The notes: generated by a model from the letters alone, not told the origin. A DNA stretch of 64,000 bases from Atrina japonica (GCA_030159075.1 BROG01000513.1:310001-374000), one strand, 5' to 3'. Numbered from the stretch's first letter, positions 34,552 to 46,997 are shown. Numbers and translations: made by a program.

Positions 34552-34748
34552 GTGGAAATCCTTATCTACATGTGTATTGGTTTTTGTCCTATAACAAACA
34601 TGTGACACATATACCTCTTCAGTTATCTGCACTCATTGGAAATCTCAATTTACTGTGATTTCAGTGACTGCAGATAGCTGAAGAGGTATATGTGTCACAT
34701 GTTTGTTATAGGACAAAAACCAATACACATGTAGATTAGGTTTTCACT
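34552..34748. repeat. Long near-perfect hairpin (~197 bp)
   Basis: Arms 34552-34631 and 34669-34748 are inverted copies with only a few mismatches (TCTACATGTGTATTGGTTTT versus its complement). Pairing continues inward through GAAATC/GATTTC, leaving a loop of about 12 bases. It lies between two P elements. Could be a young foldback MITE or a hairpin RNA source; no protein frame. Confidence 0.95.
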
Positions 34749-34781
34749 AAACACATACATAGTTAATGTACAAGACTAACA

Positions 34782-35113
34782 TACAGTAGAATCTATCATC
34801 AGAGACCACCTGTCTTTTGAGACCACCTGTCTTTTGAGACAACACTTTGAAAAACCACATGGTTAAATATATCTGTAAAGAAAACCTCTTTTGAGAGACC
34901 ACCTGTTTTAAGATATGATATTTCAGTGGCAGATGGGATAAATATTTTAACAAAATGGTTTACAAAATGTAATCTCAAAAGACCAGCAGTCTTTCAAAAG
35001 AGGTTTTATTTATAGAAATATTGATACAGAGTGATTTTCAAAATGTACATTTTGTAGTCTCAAAACCAGGTGGTCTTTAAAGACTGTGGTCTCTCGCGAC
35101 AGGTTCCAGTGTA
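34782..35113. mobile_element. P element
   Basis: TACAGTAGAATCTATCATCA to GCGACAGGTTCCAGTGTA. Interior repeats GAGACCACCTGTCTTTTGAG and AAACCAGGTGGTCTTT in opposite orientation at the two ends. Confidence 0.75.
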
Positions 35114-36385
35114 GCGGTACTTTCACATATTTTAGGTCAATGTAATGATGTTCAACTCACCAAGAAATAACCCCCAAAAATTGGTTGAAACAAAAATCAA
35201 AGACAGTTTGTGAAATACCACCTTTGAGTTGATTATGATTTTGGGCCCAAGTTGGAAGCCATTATCTACACTATACCAAAACATCAAAATGTTACACATC
35301 GTTAGGTTCAAAGTTGCTCATTTAGCGGCTCTTTATTCATATGTCCATCGTAAAATGGATTACACTCCAGGTCAAATTTTCAAAGATGTCCATAACACTA
35401 CTTTTGATAATCAAAAGCAAACATCCGCCAGGGTGACTGGCTTACACAAAGCCATGAAAACCCTACAAGCCTTTTATTTGCAAAGGTGACAAGGTTAACG
35501 TGCATGTCAAAGGTCATGTTTAACAATTAGGACAAGATAGTGTAATTGTGTGCACCGACATTTAATACCATGATGACCCCTGGTCAGCAAACAAATTACA
35601 CTGCACCAATTTAATACTGTGTGTTATAAAAACTTGCACATCCATAAACATATACAATAGACTGCTCTGATAGATGTAGTGGGACAGTCCAAATGAGTTA
35701 ATAGGGATGGACAGGTTGTAATTTATCATTTTTACTGTGTTGTCCCTAACAACATCATACCTGTGTGTCCAGCTATCCAGCAATGATGAAAAGTGGAAAT
35801 GAAATGAAAAGGGAAATTGAATTGTCCATCTGCCCACATGTTTGACTACCGTAATTGAATTGAAAATTTGGCAATGAAGATTTTAAATGATAGCATTGAA
35901 ATTCAAACTTTAAAGTTAATGAAGATATTGAGGAAGGATTTGTTGAACAATTTTTCTATAGACCTTGCCTGAAAAGAAAAGGCATCATGCATTGTACACA
36001 GTTAATTTCATTTTACATTATCGCAACACATCGTTTTTAATTTACAGAGAACCTCAAGTCCAAAAGAAAAATTTCCATATTCAATTCAGTTTTTAAAGAG
36101 AATGTTAACACTTAATGAAGATATTTGAAGAAATCATCACATTTTTTTTCAAATTAATAAAACGTTCTATTTATTTTGTCTGTAAAGAAATGTATTATGC
36201 ATTGTACTCTGCAAATATTAATAACTTGGCAAATGGGAAAACTTCATTTTTGATAACTCAAGTGCAAAGGACACTACTCAACCTAGACTCAGAGAACTAT
36301 ATAAGAGCCAAAAATTAGCCAACCAAGATATTTTTTAGCCTACTGAAATTTTGATTTGTCAGGTCAACAAATATTGACACCAATT
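35114..36385. other. Unassigned
   Basis: Open frames at 35229-35489 (plus, 86 codons) and 35562-35837 (minus, 91 codons) have no recognisable domain. 35910-36030 and 36110-36230 resemble each other (TTAATGAAGATATT..., CATGCATTGTAC), an old duplication. Confidence 0.35.
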
Positions 36386-38545
36386 ACATGTATGTAGCAG
36401 TATTACATGTATGCAGCAGTATTACATGTACGTAGCAGTATTACATGTACGTAGCAGTATTACATGTATGTACCAGTATTACATGTATGTACCAGTATTA
36501 CATAGCAGTATTACATGTATGTAGCAGTATTACATAGCAGTATTACATGCATGTAGCAGTATTACATAGCAGTATTACATGTATGTAGCAGTATTACATA
36601 GCAGTATTACATGTATGTACCAGTATTACATGTATGTAGCAGTATTACATGTATGTAGCAGTATTACATGTATGTAGCAGTATAACATAGCAGTATTACA
36701 TGTATGTACCAGTATTACATGTGTGTACCAGTATTACATGTATGTAGCAGTATTACATGTATGTACCAGTATTACATGTGTGTACCAGTATTACATGTAT
36801 GTAGCAGTATTACATGTATGTAGCAGTATTACATGTATGTACCAGTATTACATGTATGTAGTATTACATGTGTGTAGCAGTATAACATAGCAGTATTACA
36901 TGTATGTACCAGTATTACATGTGTGTACCAGTATTACATGTATGTAGCAGTATTACATGTGTGTACCAGTATTACATGTATATAGCAGTATTACATGTAT
37001 GTAGCAGTATTACATGTATGTAGCAGTATTACATGTATGTAGCAGTATTACATGTATATAGCAGTATTACATGTATGTAGTATTACATGTGTGTAGCAGT
37101 ATTACATGTATATAGCAGTATTACATGTATATAGCAGTATTACATGTATGTAGCAGTATTACATGTATGTAGCAGTATTACATGTATATAGCAGTATTAC
37201 ATGTATGTAGTATTACATGTGTGTAGCAGTATTACATGTATGTACCAGTATTACATGTATGTAGCAGTATTACATGTATGTACCAGTATTACATGTATGT
37301 AGTATTACATGTGTGTAGCAGTATTACATGTATGTAGCAGTATTACATGTATGTAGCAGTATTACATGTATGTACCAGTATTACATGTATGTAGTATTAC
37401 ATGTGTGTAGCAGTATTACATGTATGTACCAGTATTACATGTATGTAGCAGTATTACATGTATGTACCAGTATTACATGTATGTAGTATTACATGTGTGT
37501 AGCAGTATTACATGTATGTACCAGTATTACATGTATGTAGCAGTATTACATGTATATAGCAGTATTACATGTATGTAGTATTACATGTGTGTAGCAGTAT
37601 TACATGTATGTACCAGTATTACATGTATGTAGCAGTATTACATGTACAGTTTGTATGTAGCAGTATTACATGTACAGTTTGTATGTAGCAGTATTACATG
37701 TATGTAGCAGTGTTACATGTATGTACCAATATTACATGTATGTAGCAGTATTACATGTATGTACCAGTATTACATGTATGTAGCAGTATTATGTATGTAG
37801 CAGTATTACATGTACAGTTTGTATGTAGCAGTATTACATGTATGTACCAGTATTACATGTATGTAGCAGTATTACATGTATGTAGCAGTATTATGTATGT
37901 AGCAGTATTACATGTACAGTTTGTATGTAGCAGTATTACATGTATGTAGCAGTGTTACATGTATGTACCAATATTACATGTATGTAGCAGTATTACATGT
38001 ATGTAGCAGTATTACATGTATATAGCAGTATTACATGTATGTAGTATTACATGTGTGTAGCAGTATTACATGTATGTACCAGTATTACATGTATGTACCA
38101 GTATTACATGTATGTACCAGTATTACATGTATGTACCAGTATTACATGTATGTAGCAGTATTACATGTATGTAGCAGTATTACATGTATGTAGCAGTATT
38201 ACATGTATGTAGCAGTATTACATGTATGTAGTATTACATGTATGTACCAGTATTACATGTATGTAGCAGTATTACATGTATGTACCAGTATTACATGTAT
38301 GTAGCAGTATTACATGTATGTAGCAGTATTACATGTATGTAGCAGTGTTACATGTGTGTAGCAGTATTACATGTATGTAGCAGTATTACATGTATGTAGC
38401 AGTATTACATGTATGTAGTATTACATGTATGTACCAGTATTACATGTATGTAGTATTACATGTATGTAGCAGTATTACATGTATGTAGTATTACATGTAT
38501 GTAGCAGTATTACATGTATATAGCAGTATTACATGTATATAGCAG
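36386..38545 (+). repeat. 19-bp minisatellite, about 2.15 kb
   Basis: Unit ACATGTATGTAGCAGTATT with TACCAG variants, shortened units (ACATAGCAGTATT) and insertions (CAGTTTGTATG). Blocks of units recur in the same order, which indicates higher-order amplification. Confidence 0.97.
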
Positions 38546-38587
38546 TATTTAACTTTATGTAGTATGGTGGTGACAAGTGTAAGCTAT

Positions 38588-39058
38588 ATGTGTGTGTGTG
38601 TGTCTGTGTGATGGAAGAGGTGTATGTGTGTGTGTCTGTGTGGTGGAAGAGGTGTGTGTGTGTGTGTGTGTGTCTGTGTGGTGGAAGGGATGTGTGTGTG
38701 TGTCTGTGTGGTGGAAGGGATGTGTGTGTGTGTCTGTGTGGTGGAAGGGATGTGTGTGTGTGTCTGTGTGGTGGAAGAGGTGTGTGTGTGTCTGTGTGGT
38801 GGAAGGGATGTGTGTATGTGTCTGTGTGGTGGAAGGGATGTGTGTGTGTGTCTGTGTGGTGGAAGGGATGTGTGTGTGTCTGTGTGGTGGAAGAGGTGTG
38901 TGTGTGTGTGTGTGTGTGTTTGTGTGGTGGAAGAGGTGTGTGTGTGTGTGTCTGTGTGGTGGAAGGGATGTGTGTGTGTGTCTGTGTGGTGGAAGAGGTA
39001 TGTGTGTGTCTGTGTGGTAGAAGAGGTATGTGTGTGTGTCTGTGTGGTGGAGAGGTGT
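38588..39058 (+). repeat. GT-rich minisatellite
   Basis: Unit of roughly 30 bp: TGTGTGTGTCTGTGTGGTGG followed by AAGGGATG. Long frames on both strands are artefacts of the repeat. Confidence 0.95.
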
Positions 39059-39420
39059 GTGGGGGGTATACAGGTGCCATAATGTGGCACACTATGTTGT
39101 AAGTCTGGAGCTTTACTTGATTGGGAAAACTTCGGGAAAAATTTTGTTTTTTCCCAAATACCAAAGCATGCCTTTGTAACTGACTCTGTGTCCATTGTTG
39201 AAGGTAGTTGTCTGTGATCATGATGTATCTTTCTTTTAAATGACCGATATGATACACACAAAGCATGTACCAAAAAACAGCCAAAAAAATATTAGCCAGA
39301 AAATTAGCAATTACAATATTTTTAATTCTAGTCAATAGTTACATTGGCTAATGACTTGGTGTGTCCTGGTATTAAATTTAAATTTGACTTTGACAATATA
39401 TATACAGTGGGACTTCACTA
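39059..39420. other. No supported feature
   Basis: Unassigned sequence between the GT-rich array and an M1 element. Confidence 0.4.
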
Positions 39421-39510
39421 TTAACTCATCACCCCTGAAAAACAATGGACTCTTCTGTAAATCAATGACATAGACCAGTCCAAATGTATCTTTAGAGGTA
39501 AATAAGTTAA
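39421..39510 (-). mobile_element. M1 MITE (90 bp)
   Basis: TTAACTCATCACCCCTGAAA to AGAGGTAAATAAGTTAA. Confidence 0.85.
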
Positions 39511-39686
39511 GATCACCTAGCTAACTGACTGAAATTCGTCTGATTAGCAAGGTGGCTTCTAAAGTGAGGTTCTGGACTTATTTAATATTTATCAAGAGAA
39601 GCATAAAACACTAAATATTTATGATATTAAATGCTTGGTGGTATCCTAAGCAAGATGAACTCCAAGCGAAATTCCACTCTATATCT

Positions 39687-39777
39687 TTAACTCAAAAACC
39701 CCTGAAAAACAATGGACTCTTCTGTAAATCAAAGACTTAGACCAGTCTAAATGTGTTCTTAGGGGTGAATGAGTTAA
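39687..39777 (-). mobile_element. M1 MITE, full length (91 bp)
   Basis: TTAACTCAAAAACCCCTG to AGGGGTGAATGAGTTAA, only 176 bp from the previous copy and in the same orientation. Confidence 0.85.
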
Positions 39778-40401
39778 CGGAAGAAAACAGTCTTCTGAGG
39801 AAACAACAGCTTACACAAAAGCTTAAAATTGAAAACTCATTTCACTATTGCTTCCTCCCCCCTCCAAAAAAAAAAAAAACACTCACTGATTGACCATAAT
39901 AATTGTTTGAAATTTTTCCAAAAGACTAGTTGAATAGGAGAGGATAAAAGCCATTTACAGGATAATTTCCGCATATGGGCCGTAATCGGCCCCCACAGTT
40001 TGATAAACATACAAAGTACAAAGATATAATCAAAATAGGTATAAATTAATAAAAGTCGACATTTACATAAAATTTGTTGATTTTATTGCAAACAGCTGAT
40101 TTATTTGAATCTTGAATTTAACCACAAATACTGTCATTTTATAAAACAGTATAATATCTGGAAACATTTTATAGGATCCTTACATGTATATGTTTTGAAG
40201 TTGGGGTCAAAATTGACCCTTATTGCCCCTTGTCCTTTAGCCAGATACACCACTTTATCAGCGATGAAAAATAGACTAACTTTAAAAAAGAGTCATTTTC
40301 GCAAAAAAATCCAAAAAAAAAACCCTGCAAAATACAAATAGAAAAATAAACATCCCCCAAAATAATCTTCATTGCGACATTGTCCACATCTTTTATTCTG
40401 A
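39778..40401. other. No supported feature
   Basis: AT-rich; nothing recognised. Confidence 0.4.
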
Positions 40402-40605
40402 TACAGTAGAACCTTGTTATGTTGAAATTGCATGAGTTGAAATTCCTGTTATGTCAAAATACAATGTAAATTGACTGGTCCCGATTTCTGTGGATAGATC
40501 AATATGTTAATTAAAACCGTAATTCACTTATCTAGAATTTCGGATATCTCGAAGAAGAAATCGGGACGGTCCCTTGAATTTCGAGATGACAAGATTCCTT
40601 TTACT
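40402..40605. mobile_element. I element (Tigger-like terminus)
   Basis: Starts TACAGTAGAACCTTGTTATG and contains ATCTAGAATTTCGGATATCTCG and TCGAGATGACAAGATTCCTT. Shares layout with 49912-50080. Non-coding. Confidence 0.6.
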
Positions 40606-40677
40606 TCGTCAGCAAACATATTAAATATAAATCTGGAACTAGTTACACAATAACTTAAAATCAGCTCTAACAATCAA

Positions 40678-40823
40678 CTGTGTGTAAAGACCACCTTGTC
40701 AAAAGATGCTTTCCCCAATTGTACTATATGTGTACAGATCAACCTCTATATAGAGACTCCCTCCCTATAAAGATTGGTTTTGTTGTGTTCTTAAGGTGGT
40801 CTTTATATACATGTTTCACCGTA
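40678..40823. mobile_element. P element
   Basis: AAAGACCACCTTGTCAAAAG at the left; AAGGTGGTCTTTATATACAT and GTTTCACCGTA at the right. Confidence 0.6.
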
Positions 40824-41450
40824 CATTGCTATATATAACGTATTGTTAGCCTTTTGGTTTAACATTGGTTAACTCCAAGTTAAATTTGACAAAGTATTGT
40901 GAATTCCAATCCCGACTGCTTTTTAAAGCAAACGGGAAATTGAAATTTCTGCGCTTGAAGATTTCAAGTAAATAACAAAACAGATGTATGTCAAATAACA
41001 TCAAAAATCAGAATCTATCCAGAAGTGTAACTCAAAGGTTTTATTACAAATTAGTTTTGATTACAGATATCCCTCTTGTTTCCATTAAGATTGACAAGTG
41101 TTTCCGAGTCTATAGACTCTACAGATAAACAACAGAGATTACGGCAAAAACCAGAGCTACACAAGATATAAATAATAATAATTTGTGGATTAATGATACA
41201 CAAATTTCTTCATTATTTTGGTAATTTATCCATCTATTTATAGATTTGCGTGTGAATTTGTCACAACGTAAATGTAACCTCATCCAGCGTGTGATTTTAC
41301 GAAAATCTTTGTTGTGCCAGTGATGAAAAACAAGATTTGATTAACAGATAAACTAACCAAGGTAATCAAATCACCTGTACAAATTGAAAAATTAATCAAA
41401 ATTTTATCCTTACTTAATATAAAAATTGATACACCGATTTCACATACATA
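40824..41450. other. No supported feature
   Basis: AT-rich; nothing recognised. Confidence 0.4.
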
Positions 41451-41605
41451 CAGTGAAATCTTATTACAGTAAAATCTGCTTTAGTGACCACCTGTGTATA
41501 AAGACCACCTGGTCACAAAGACCATTTTTTGCTGTACCCATTGTGTACAAATCAATCTCTATACAAAGACCACCTCCCTATAAAGACCACCTCCCTATAC
41601 AAGTC
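41451..41605. mobile_element. P element, one end doubled
   Basis: Two successive termini, CAGTGAAATCTTATTACAGT and AAAATCTGCTTTAGTGACCA, then TATAAAGACCACCTGGTCAC, TGTGTACAAATCAATCTCTA and AAAGACCACCTCCCTATA. Right terminus not clear. Confidence 0.6.
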
Positions 41606-42584
41606 CTACATCTACACGTATTGTAGTGGAAAATCCTGGAACAACTTCGAAAGACGGGAAAAAAAAATTAGCTAAAGATCAAATGGTGATGAGTTTATAT
41701 AAAATCTAATTTCACATTGATGATCGTGTAAATCTAATTTCGTATTGATGATCGGACACTTATTGTGTTTAACTTGCAATGTTAAATTGTCTTTCTAATT
41801 ATTTCTTAATTTCCAAATCTTGTGGATTTTTTTCAACATTGGTTTAATTGTGGCAAGGATAGAATTTCGAATTAGAAATCAAGTAGGCCTATTTTGCACA
41901 ATATAAATGCGTTTAATGGTTTAATGAACTCCTCGGAAACCAACAGCCCTCATTTACAACAATGGAACTACTTTTTTTATTCAATTCAAATGATAGGGAT
42001 AATTCAATTTCCTCTTTTCCATCATGTAATCGCGTTCCCCATGGGAAACTACTGGAAATTCTGTCATTTTTCTCCTGCACGTGAGGTGTGTTGGTTTCAA
42101 CTTGTATCTGTCAAATTAAATCTGAGACCAACTGCTCAGATTAGTGGACATATTTTCTGTTCTCAGGGAAATTAGTAAATCTTTTTAACATTTTAGAAAC
42201 CTTCCATGAGAACCATTTTAATTTTGTCATTTTATTTCTTTTTTCTTTTTTGTTCTTTCGTTTCGATGCTGAACTACAAAGAAATGATACAGGATATTGG
42301 TGTCTGTATATCTTCTATTGTAAGTAGGTTTACCTGTGAAGAATAATCACCCTGGTAACTTTTTCCTTGTTTTTTTTCCTCCTCAGTCGATAAAAAATAT
42401 TGTGCCATAACATTAATGATTAATGAAAGATTGTTGAGAGTGGGATATAGCATCTTGTTAGATATACTGGTAGGTTTGATGTGTCAGCTCATTCAGAGAT
42501 AAATTTACGAAATATATGTTTATTTAAACAGCATACCAAAAAAAGTGAAAGTCAGATATTTCAGGAAGACCCTGAGGTCAAGTG
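41606..42584. other. Unassigned, one weak exon-like block
   Basis: At 42385-42471 on plus, a strong pyrimidine tract (TTTTTTTTCCTCCTCAG) leads into a 27-codon frame ending CTG|GTAGGT. It could be a chance match. Nothing else recognised. Confidence 0.3.
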
Positions 42585-42810
42585 TTTTGAGCACTTTGCT
42601 TTAAACCATGATTTATCTCGCCTTTAGTCAGCGAGGGTTCGAATCCTGTGGGAACCTATGCTGATTTTGTGAGAAAGTTTGCCAGTTTACTTGCAGGAGG
42701 TTGGCGGTCTATTCTCGAGTACATTGTAACTGGATTCTCTCCTCTGCCATTAAAAACTGGCTGCCGCCATACAACTGAAAAATTGTTTAATGTAGCGTAA
42801 AACATCATTG
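42585..42810 (+). mobile_element. SINE-2 copy, well preserved
   Basis: B-box GGGTTCGAATCC at about 42637-42648, then GTTTGCCAGTTTACTTGCAG, GAGGTTGGCGGTCTATTC, GGATTCTCTCCTCTGCCATT and tail GTTTAATGTAGCGTAAAACA. Pol III-type, tRNA-derived. Confidence 0.75.
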
Positions 42811-42866
42811 AAACAAAAACTAAAACCCACATATTTCAGGTACTGATGACATCATCACAAACTGAA

Positions 42867-43050
42867 AATAAATAGAGATTATTATAACAGCAACTTGATC
42901 CTAAGAGTTGGATCACGTCTAGTTGACAGGGGCGGATCATCAGATCAAACGAGATGTGAAGTGTCCAGTTTGATCAGATGATCTGCCCCTGTCAACAAGA
43001 TGTGATCCGGTTCTGAGGATCAAGTTACTGTTAAAATAATAAATTTATTA
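42867..43050. repeat. Long inverted repeat (hairpin, ~184 bp)
   Basis: Arms of about 80 bp: AACAGCAACTTGATCCTAAG versus CTGAGGATCAAGTTACTGTT, and GACAGGGGCGGATCATCAG versus its complement. About 85-90% paired with a loop of about 17 bases (42948-42965). Unlike the recognised MITE families. Confidence 0.9.
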
Positions 43051-43628
43051 CATACCCATCCATAATAAAGTAAACAATTAGATACAGATGTGTCACATGG
43101 TAAAATACGGATTTGTTTACATTGAGCTTCGGCACTTGCTATGGGGAAGTACAAGTAGGTCGCGCAAGAAAATGTCAAATGTACAAATATGGAGTTTGTT
43201 CATTGATCATGGTAACTTTCGATATTGTTACCATGGGAAAAGTAGTCCTGCTTTGTTTACTACATCATCAGTTTCAGAGAGGGGTGATATGGATTTATAA
43301 AACTACAGTGTGGTGATTCGGAAAGTCAGATCACGCTCTGTGAAATCAACAGTTTCAAAACTCGGAATACTGATAGGTATATGATAAAAAAACTATATGC
43401 CCCCAAAGAGCAAGGTGATTACTGAAGACTTTTGGGACCCAGAACAATGACCATAACCAAACCAATTTGAAATGTCATTCACGTAAAGTAACATACAAGA
43501 TTTGGTTAAAATTCCAGGAAACAAACTCAGGGTTATTATGACAGAACACAAAATGTTGCAGACAGACAGACCACCAGAGAAACCAGAAATAATAAATCCC
43601 CCAATCATCTATCTTCTGGGAAAGGGTG
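43051..43628. other. Unassigned
   Basis: GC is somewhat higher near 43110-43260. Frames of 65-71 codons on both strands are not recognised. Confidence 0.3.
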
Positions 43629-43850
43629 AATAGACCCTATTTTTGGACATGGTCCTGTACCCTTTAAATTTGGGAATTTTACATTGCAATGGGCTAAATT
43701 TGGTAAAAGAAAAAGTACGGTAACTATGGTCATTTTACTAATAGAAATAAAGATACAAAACTTGTGATTCATTTAACTTTTTTATTAAACTGACAACATG
43801 GATTTTATCTGCAGACAAGGAGGTTTTCATTGAGCAGCAGCCTACTAAAA
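43629..43850 (+). mobile_element. D element, left part
   Basis: AATAGACCCTATTTTTGGAC, TTGGGAATTTTACATTGCAA, then the AGATACAAAACTTGTGATTC interior as in 5761-6058. Confidence 0.6.
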
Positions 43851-45011
43851 GTTGATGTTTTTTTTTTTACTTACCCACATGCTTATGTTATGAATCCCTG
43901 CAAGGGGGGGGGGGGGTATAAAAAATGCCTGGAGATTTTTGTTCCTGTTTAATTTTCACCATTTTTATCCTACGATGAGAGGGCAAATTTAAAATGAAAA
44001 CAAATTTCCAAGCTGAATTACTGAAGCATAGATGTACATGCCATCCATGAGGCCATGGTGATCTAGGACAAATTTAAGACGGACAAACATATTTTCTGTT
44101 GTACATGTAGAAGGGTGAATATAACCTGGGGCAAAACTTGCCATAACTACAACAACTTTACCACTGTGCCTTACAAAAGAATAATTGTTTTAAGTCAGTT
44201 TGACCTTTAATAGTTCCCCATTATTTTAGCACCCTGGGGGCCTGTTGAGTCGATTACATGTACACTTCTTTACCTTTACAAATCTCAAATTCAGTCTGAA
44301 AAAAAGTTAGGAAAAAATCTTGCAATAAGACAAGAATAATTTGGGGTTTTTTTTGTAGATACTGAAATTCCTGTGATAAAAGTATGATTAATTTCAATTT
44401 TTTTTTTATAATTCAAGTTAGTTCATTTGATCGTCAGTTTAAGTTTTTTTAAGATGATATACAAATGGAAGCATTATCTTTCTTTATCGGAGATTTTTTT
44501 TTTCTCGTTTATTTTTAGAGATTTCAAATCATTTGTGTTATTTAGGGCAAATCAAAGTATATCAAATGACTTTTTTTTTCTTCTTTAAAGAATTTAGAAT
44601 TTTTTGAATTTAGCAGTTTTTATCAAATTCCAACTTGGAATCTTGTACTTTCCAAGGCTTTCATCTAATGCAAGAACATTTTAGACCTTTTTGAAAAAAT
44701 AACCTTTGAACCCAAATGTAGGCATGGTAAAACTTGTAAATGTCTATAAATATTGTACGATAACTAAACATTTGAAAACGTTCCACTTTTTGTTACTAAG
44801 GTTTAAATCATTCTTTTTCATTCATAAGAGCAAACAATTTTCTGGTATTGGGATTTTTGTACAGTCAATTCTCGATAAACCGACACCTTTTGTTAAGGTA
44901 TAGAGGGGCTGGTGTTGAATTATATTTCCACATCTTGGGGAAAACAGAGTTACTGTTCTTTGGTATCATACATATTCTTTAATGAACAGAAAACAAAACA
45001 ACAGTCAATAG
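43851..45011. other. No supported feature
   Basis: A G run at about 43902-43918. A TACAGTCAATTCTCGATAAA motif at about 44860 resembles a Tigger-type terminus. No gene recognised. Confidence 0.4.
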
Positions 45012-45192
45012 TAAGCTTATCATAGTAAGCTATCATAGTAAGCTATCATAGTAAGCTATCATAGCAAGCTATCATAGCAAGCTATCATAGCAAGCTATCA
45101 TAGTAAGCTATCATAGTAAGCTATCATAGTAAGCTATTATAGTAAGCTATCATAGTAAGCTATCATAGTAAGCTATCATAGTAAGCTATCAT
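45012..45192 (+). repeat. 13-bp tandem repeat
   Basis: Unit AGTAAGCTATCAT, about 14 copies, with AGCAAGC variants in the middle. Confidence 0.97.
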
Positions 45193-45239
45193 CATGTTTA
45201 TTTAATTCTTCAATTACCTGGTCTTACTGCTGCTGCCTG

Positions 45240-45930
45240 GCTATACGCTGGCCGGCTAGACACCGCCTGCCTATACACCGCCTGCCTATACACCGCCTGC
45301 CTATACACCGCCTGCCTATACACCGCCTGCCTATACACCGCCTGCCTATACACCGCCTGGCTATACACCGCCTGGCTATACACCGCCTGGCTATACACCG
45401 CCTGGCTATACACCGCCTGGCTATACACTGCCTAGCTATATACCACCTGGCTATACACCGCCTGGCTATACACCACCTGGCTATACACTCCCCGGCTATA
45501 CACTGCCCGGCTATACACTGCCCGGCTATACACCGCCCGGCTATACACCGCCCGGCTATACACCGCCCGGCTATACACCGCCCGGCTATACACTGTCCGG
45601 CTATACACTGCCCGGCTATACACCGCCCGGCTATACACCGCCCGGCTATACACCGCCCGGCTATACACCGCCCGGCTATACACCGCCTGGCTATACACCA
45701 CCCGGCTATACACCGCCCGGCTATACACCGCCCGGCTATACACTGCCCGGCTATACACCGCCTGGCTATACACCTCCTGGCTATACACCGCCTGGCTATA
45801 CACCGCCTGGCTATACACCACCTGGCTATACACCGCCTGGCTATACACCGCCCGGCTATACACCGCCCGGCTATACACCGCCTGGCTATACACCGCCTGG
45901 CTATACACCGCCTGGCTATACACCGGCAAT
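45240..45930 (+). repeat. GC-rich 15-bp minisatellite, about 46 units
   Basis: Unit CACCGCCTGGCTATA with CCCGG and TGCCTATA variants arranged in blocks. Period divisible by three, so frames up to 239 codons stay open; this is not evidence for a protein. It is sharply GC-richer than the rest of the window. Confidence 0.97.
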
Positions 45931-46133
45931 CTCTGGCGACCAATTAGCCGCTTCAAAGATCACAATCACCTATGGTTTTATATCAAGAAAGCTATCACTT
46001 TGAAGTGGACATTGTTCTAAAAATAGAGCGGTGGATGGACTGATGCCAATACAGTGAAAGTTCTTTTACACGCCACACCTGTATGAGATTTGTTTAAATT
46101 TGTATTTTAGCAATTTAATTAAAATAAAAATTG

Positions 46134-46262
46134 TACTGTATATAACGACCCTCTTACTGGCATAACAAAACCAATCTTTATAGGGTCTTTATATGTATAG
46201 CGGTTGACTTGTACACAAATGGTCTTTATACACAGGTGGTCACTAAAGCAAGTTTTACTGTA
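46134..46262. mobile_element. P element, short
   Basis: TACTGTATATAACGACCCTC to AAGCAAGTTTTACTGTA, with GGTTGACTTGTACACAAATG and CACAGGTGGTCACTAAAG. It appears to lie inside a SINE-2 copy: a SINE-like tail TTTTACACGCCACAC lies at 46066-46080 and the SINE body resumes at 46265. Confidence 0.75.
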
Positions 46263-46264
46263 TT

Positions 46265-46466
46265 CAATAATTTTGCATTTAGATGGTGGCAGCTGGTTCT
46301 TAATGACAAAGGAGAGAAGTTTGTTACAAGGAAGAGACCACTGACTTTCTGCAAATCAACTCGCTAACTTCCCACCAAATTAGCTTAGGTTCCAGTGGGG
46401 CTTGAACCTGTGCTAACTTAGAGGTAAGAGACCTCATAATGCTCTTACCACTTGCCTGCAAAGAGG
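46265..46466 (-). mobile_element. SINE-2 copy
   Basis: Minus-strand tRNA-like head (about 46385-46466), then body with CTCTCCTTTGTCATTAAGAA and AGCTGCCACCATC. Confidence 0.65.
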
Positions 46467-46991
46467 CACTGCAAAATATGAAACACTGATCTAAAGCAAA
46501 AACCAGAAAATATAACTATAATTGACTTTAAGAAATAAAATGACAGAGTACCCCCCACCCAGTTCTTTTAAGTCAAAATTCAATCTTTAATTGAATGGCT
46601 TACGTGTATATATACTCTCATTTTCAACCAAAGTTTTAAAGATACACGTATGAGTGTTCTGGGAAGATTAATTTGTAAGCCATCTGATATTGTAATACTT
46701 GACTACCAGTCAATTTTAACACAATATTCAAATTTTGATTTATGTTTAAAATTTCCCCTGATTCTGAGCCAGATTAGTTTACGTATTTTGTTAGGTCAAC
46801 GCCTGAATATATTTCATAATATTAAGTCACTTAGATATGTGTTTTGTCAGCTGAGATTTCCATGTAATACGACTTCTCTTTTTAAGCTAGGGATGACAAA
46901 ATTTGTGCACTCTGAAATATATGTCTAATACTTAGATAAACAGATGGATGGTAGAATGGTAAGATGGATAAATGAAGGGATAAATAACTGA
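46467..46991. other. No supported feature
   Basis: A 92-codon plus frame at 46650-46928 is not recognised. Confidence 0.35.
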
Positions 46992-46997
46992 TTTATA

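Noticed and set aside
35140..35260. Minus-strand block ending CTTG|GTGAGT
   Set aside because: Open frame but no clear acceptor, and the phase does not fit 34139.
36386..38545. CRISPR-like array
   Set aside because: Repeats are contiguous without unique spacers, and the setting is eukaryotic.
38529..39335. 268-codon minus frame
   Set aside because: Mostly the GT-rich array; the non-repeat part has no recognisable domain.
45210..45956. 239-codon frame of CIARR repeats
   Set aside because: 15-bp array, period divisible by three; no start context or domain.
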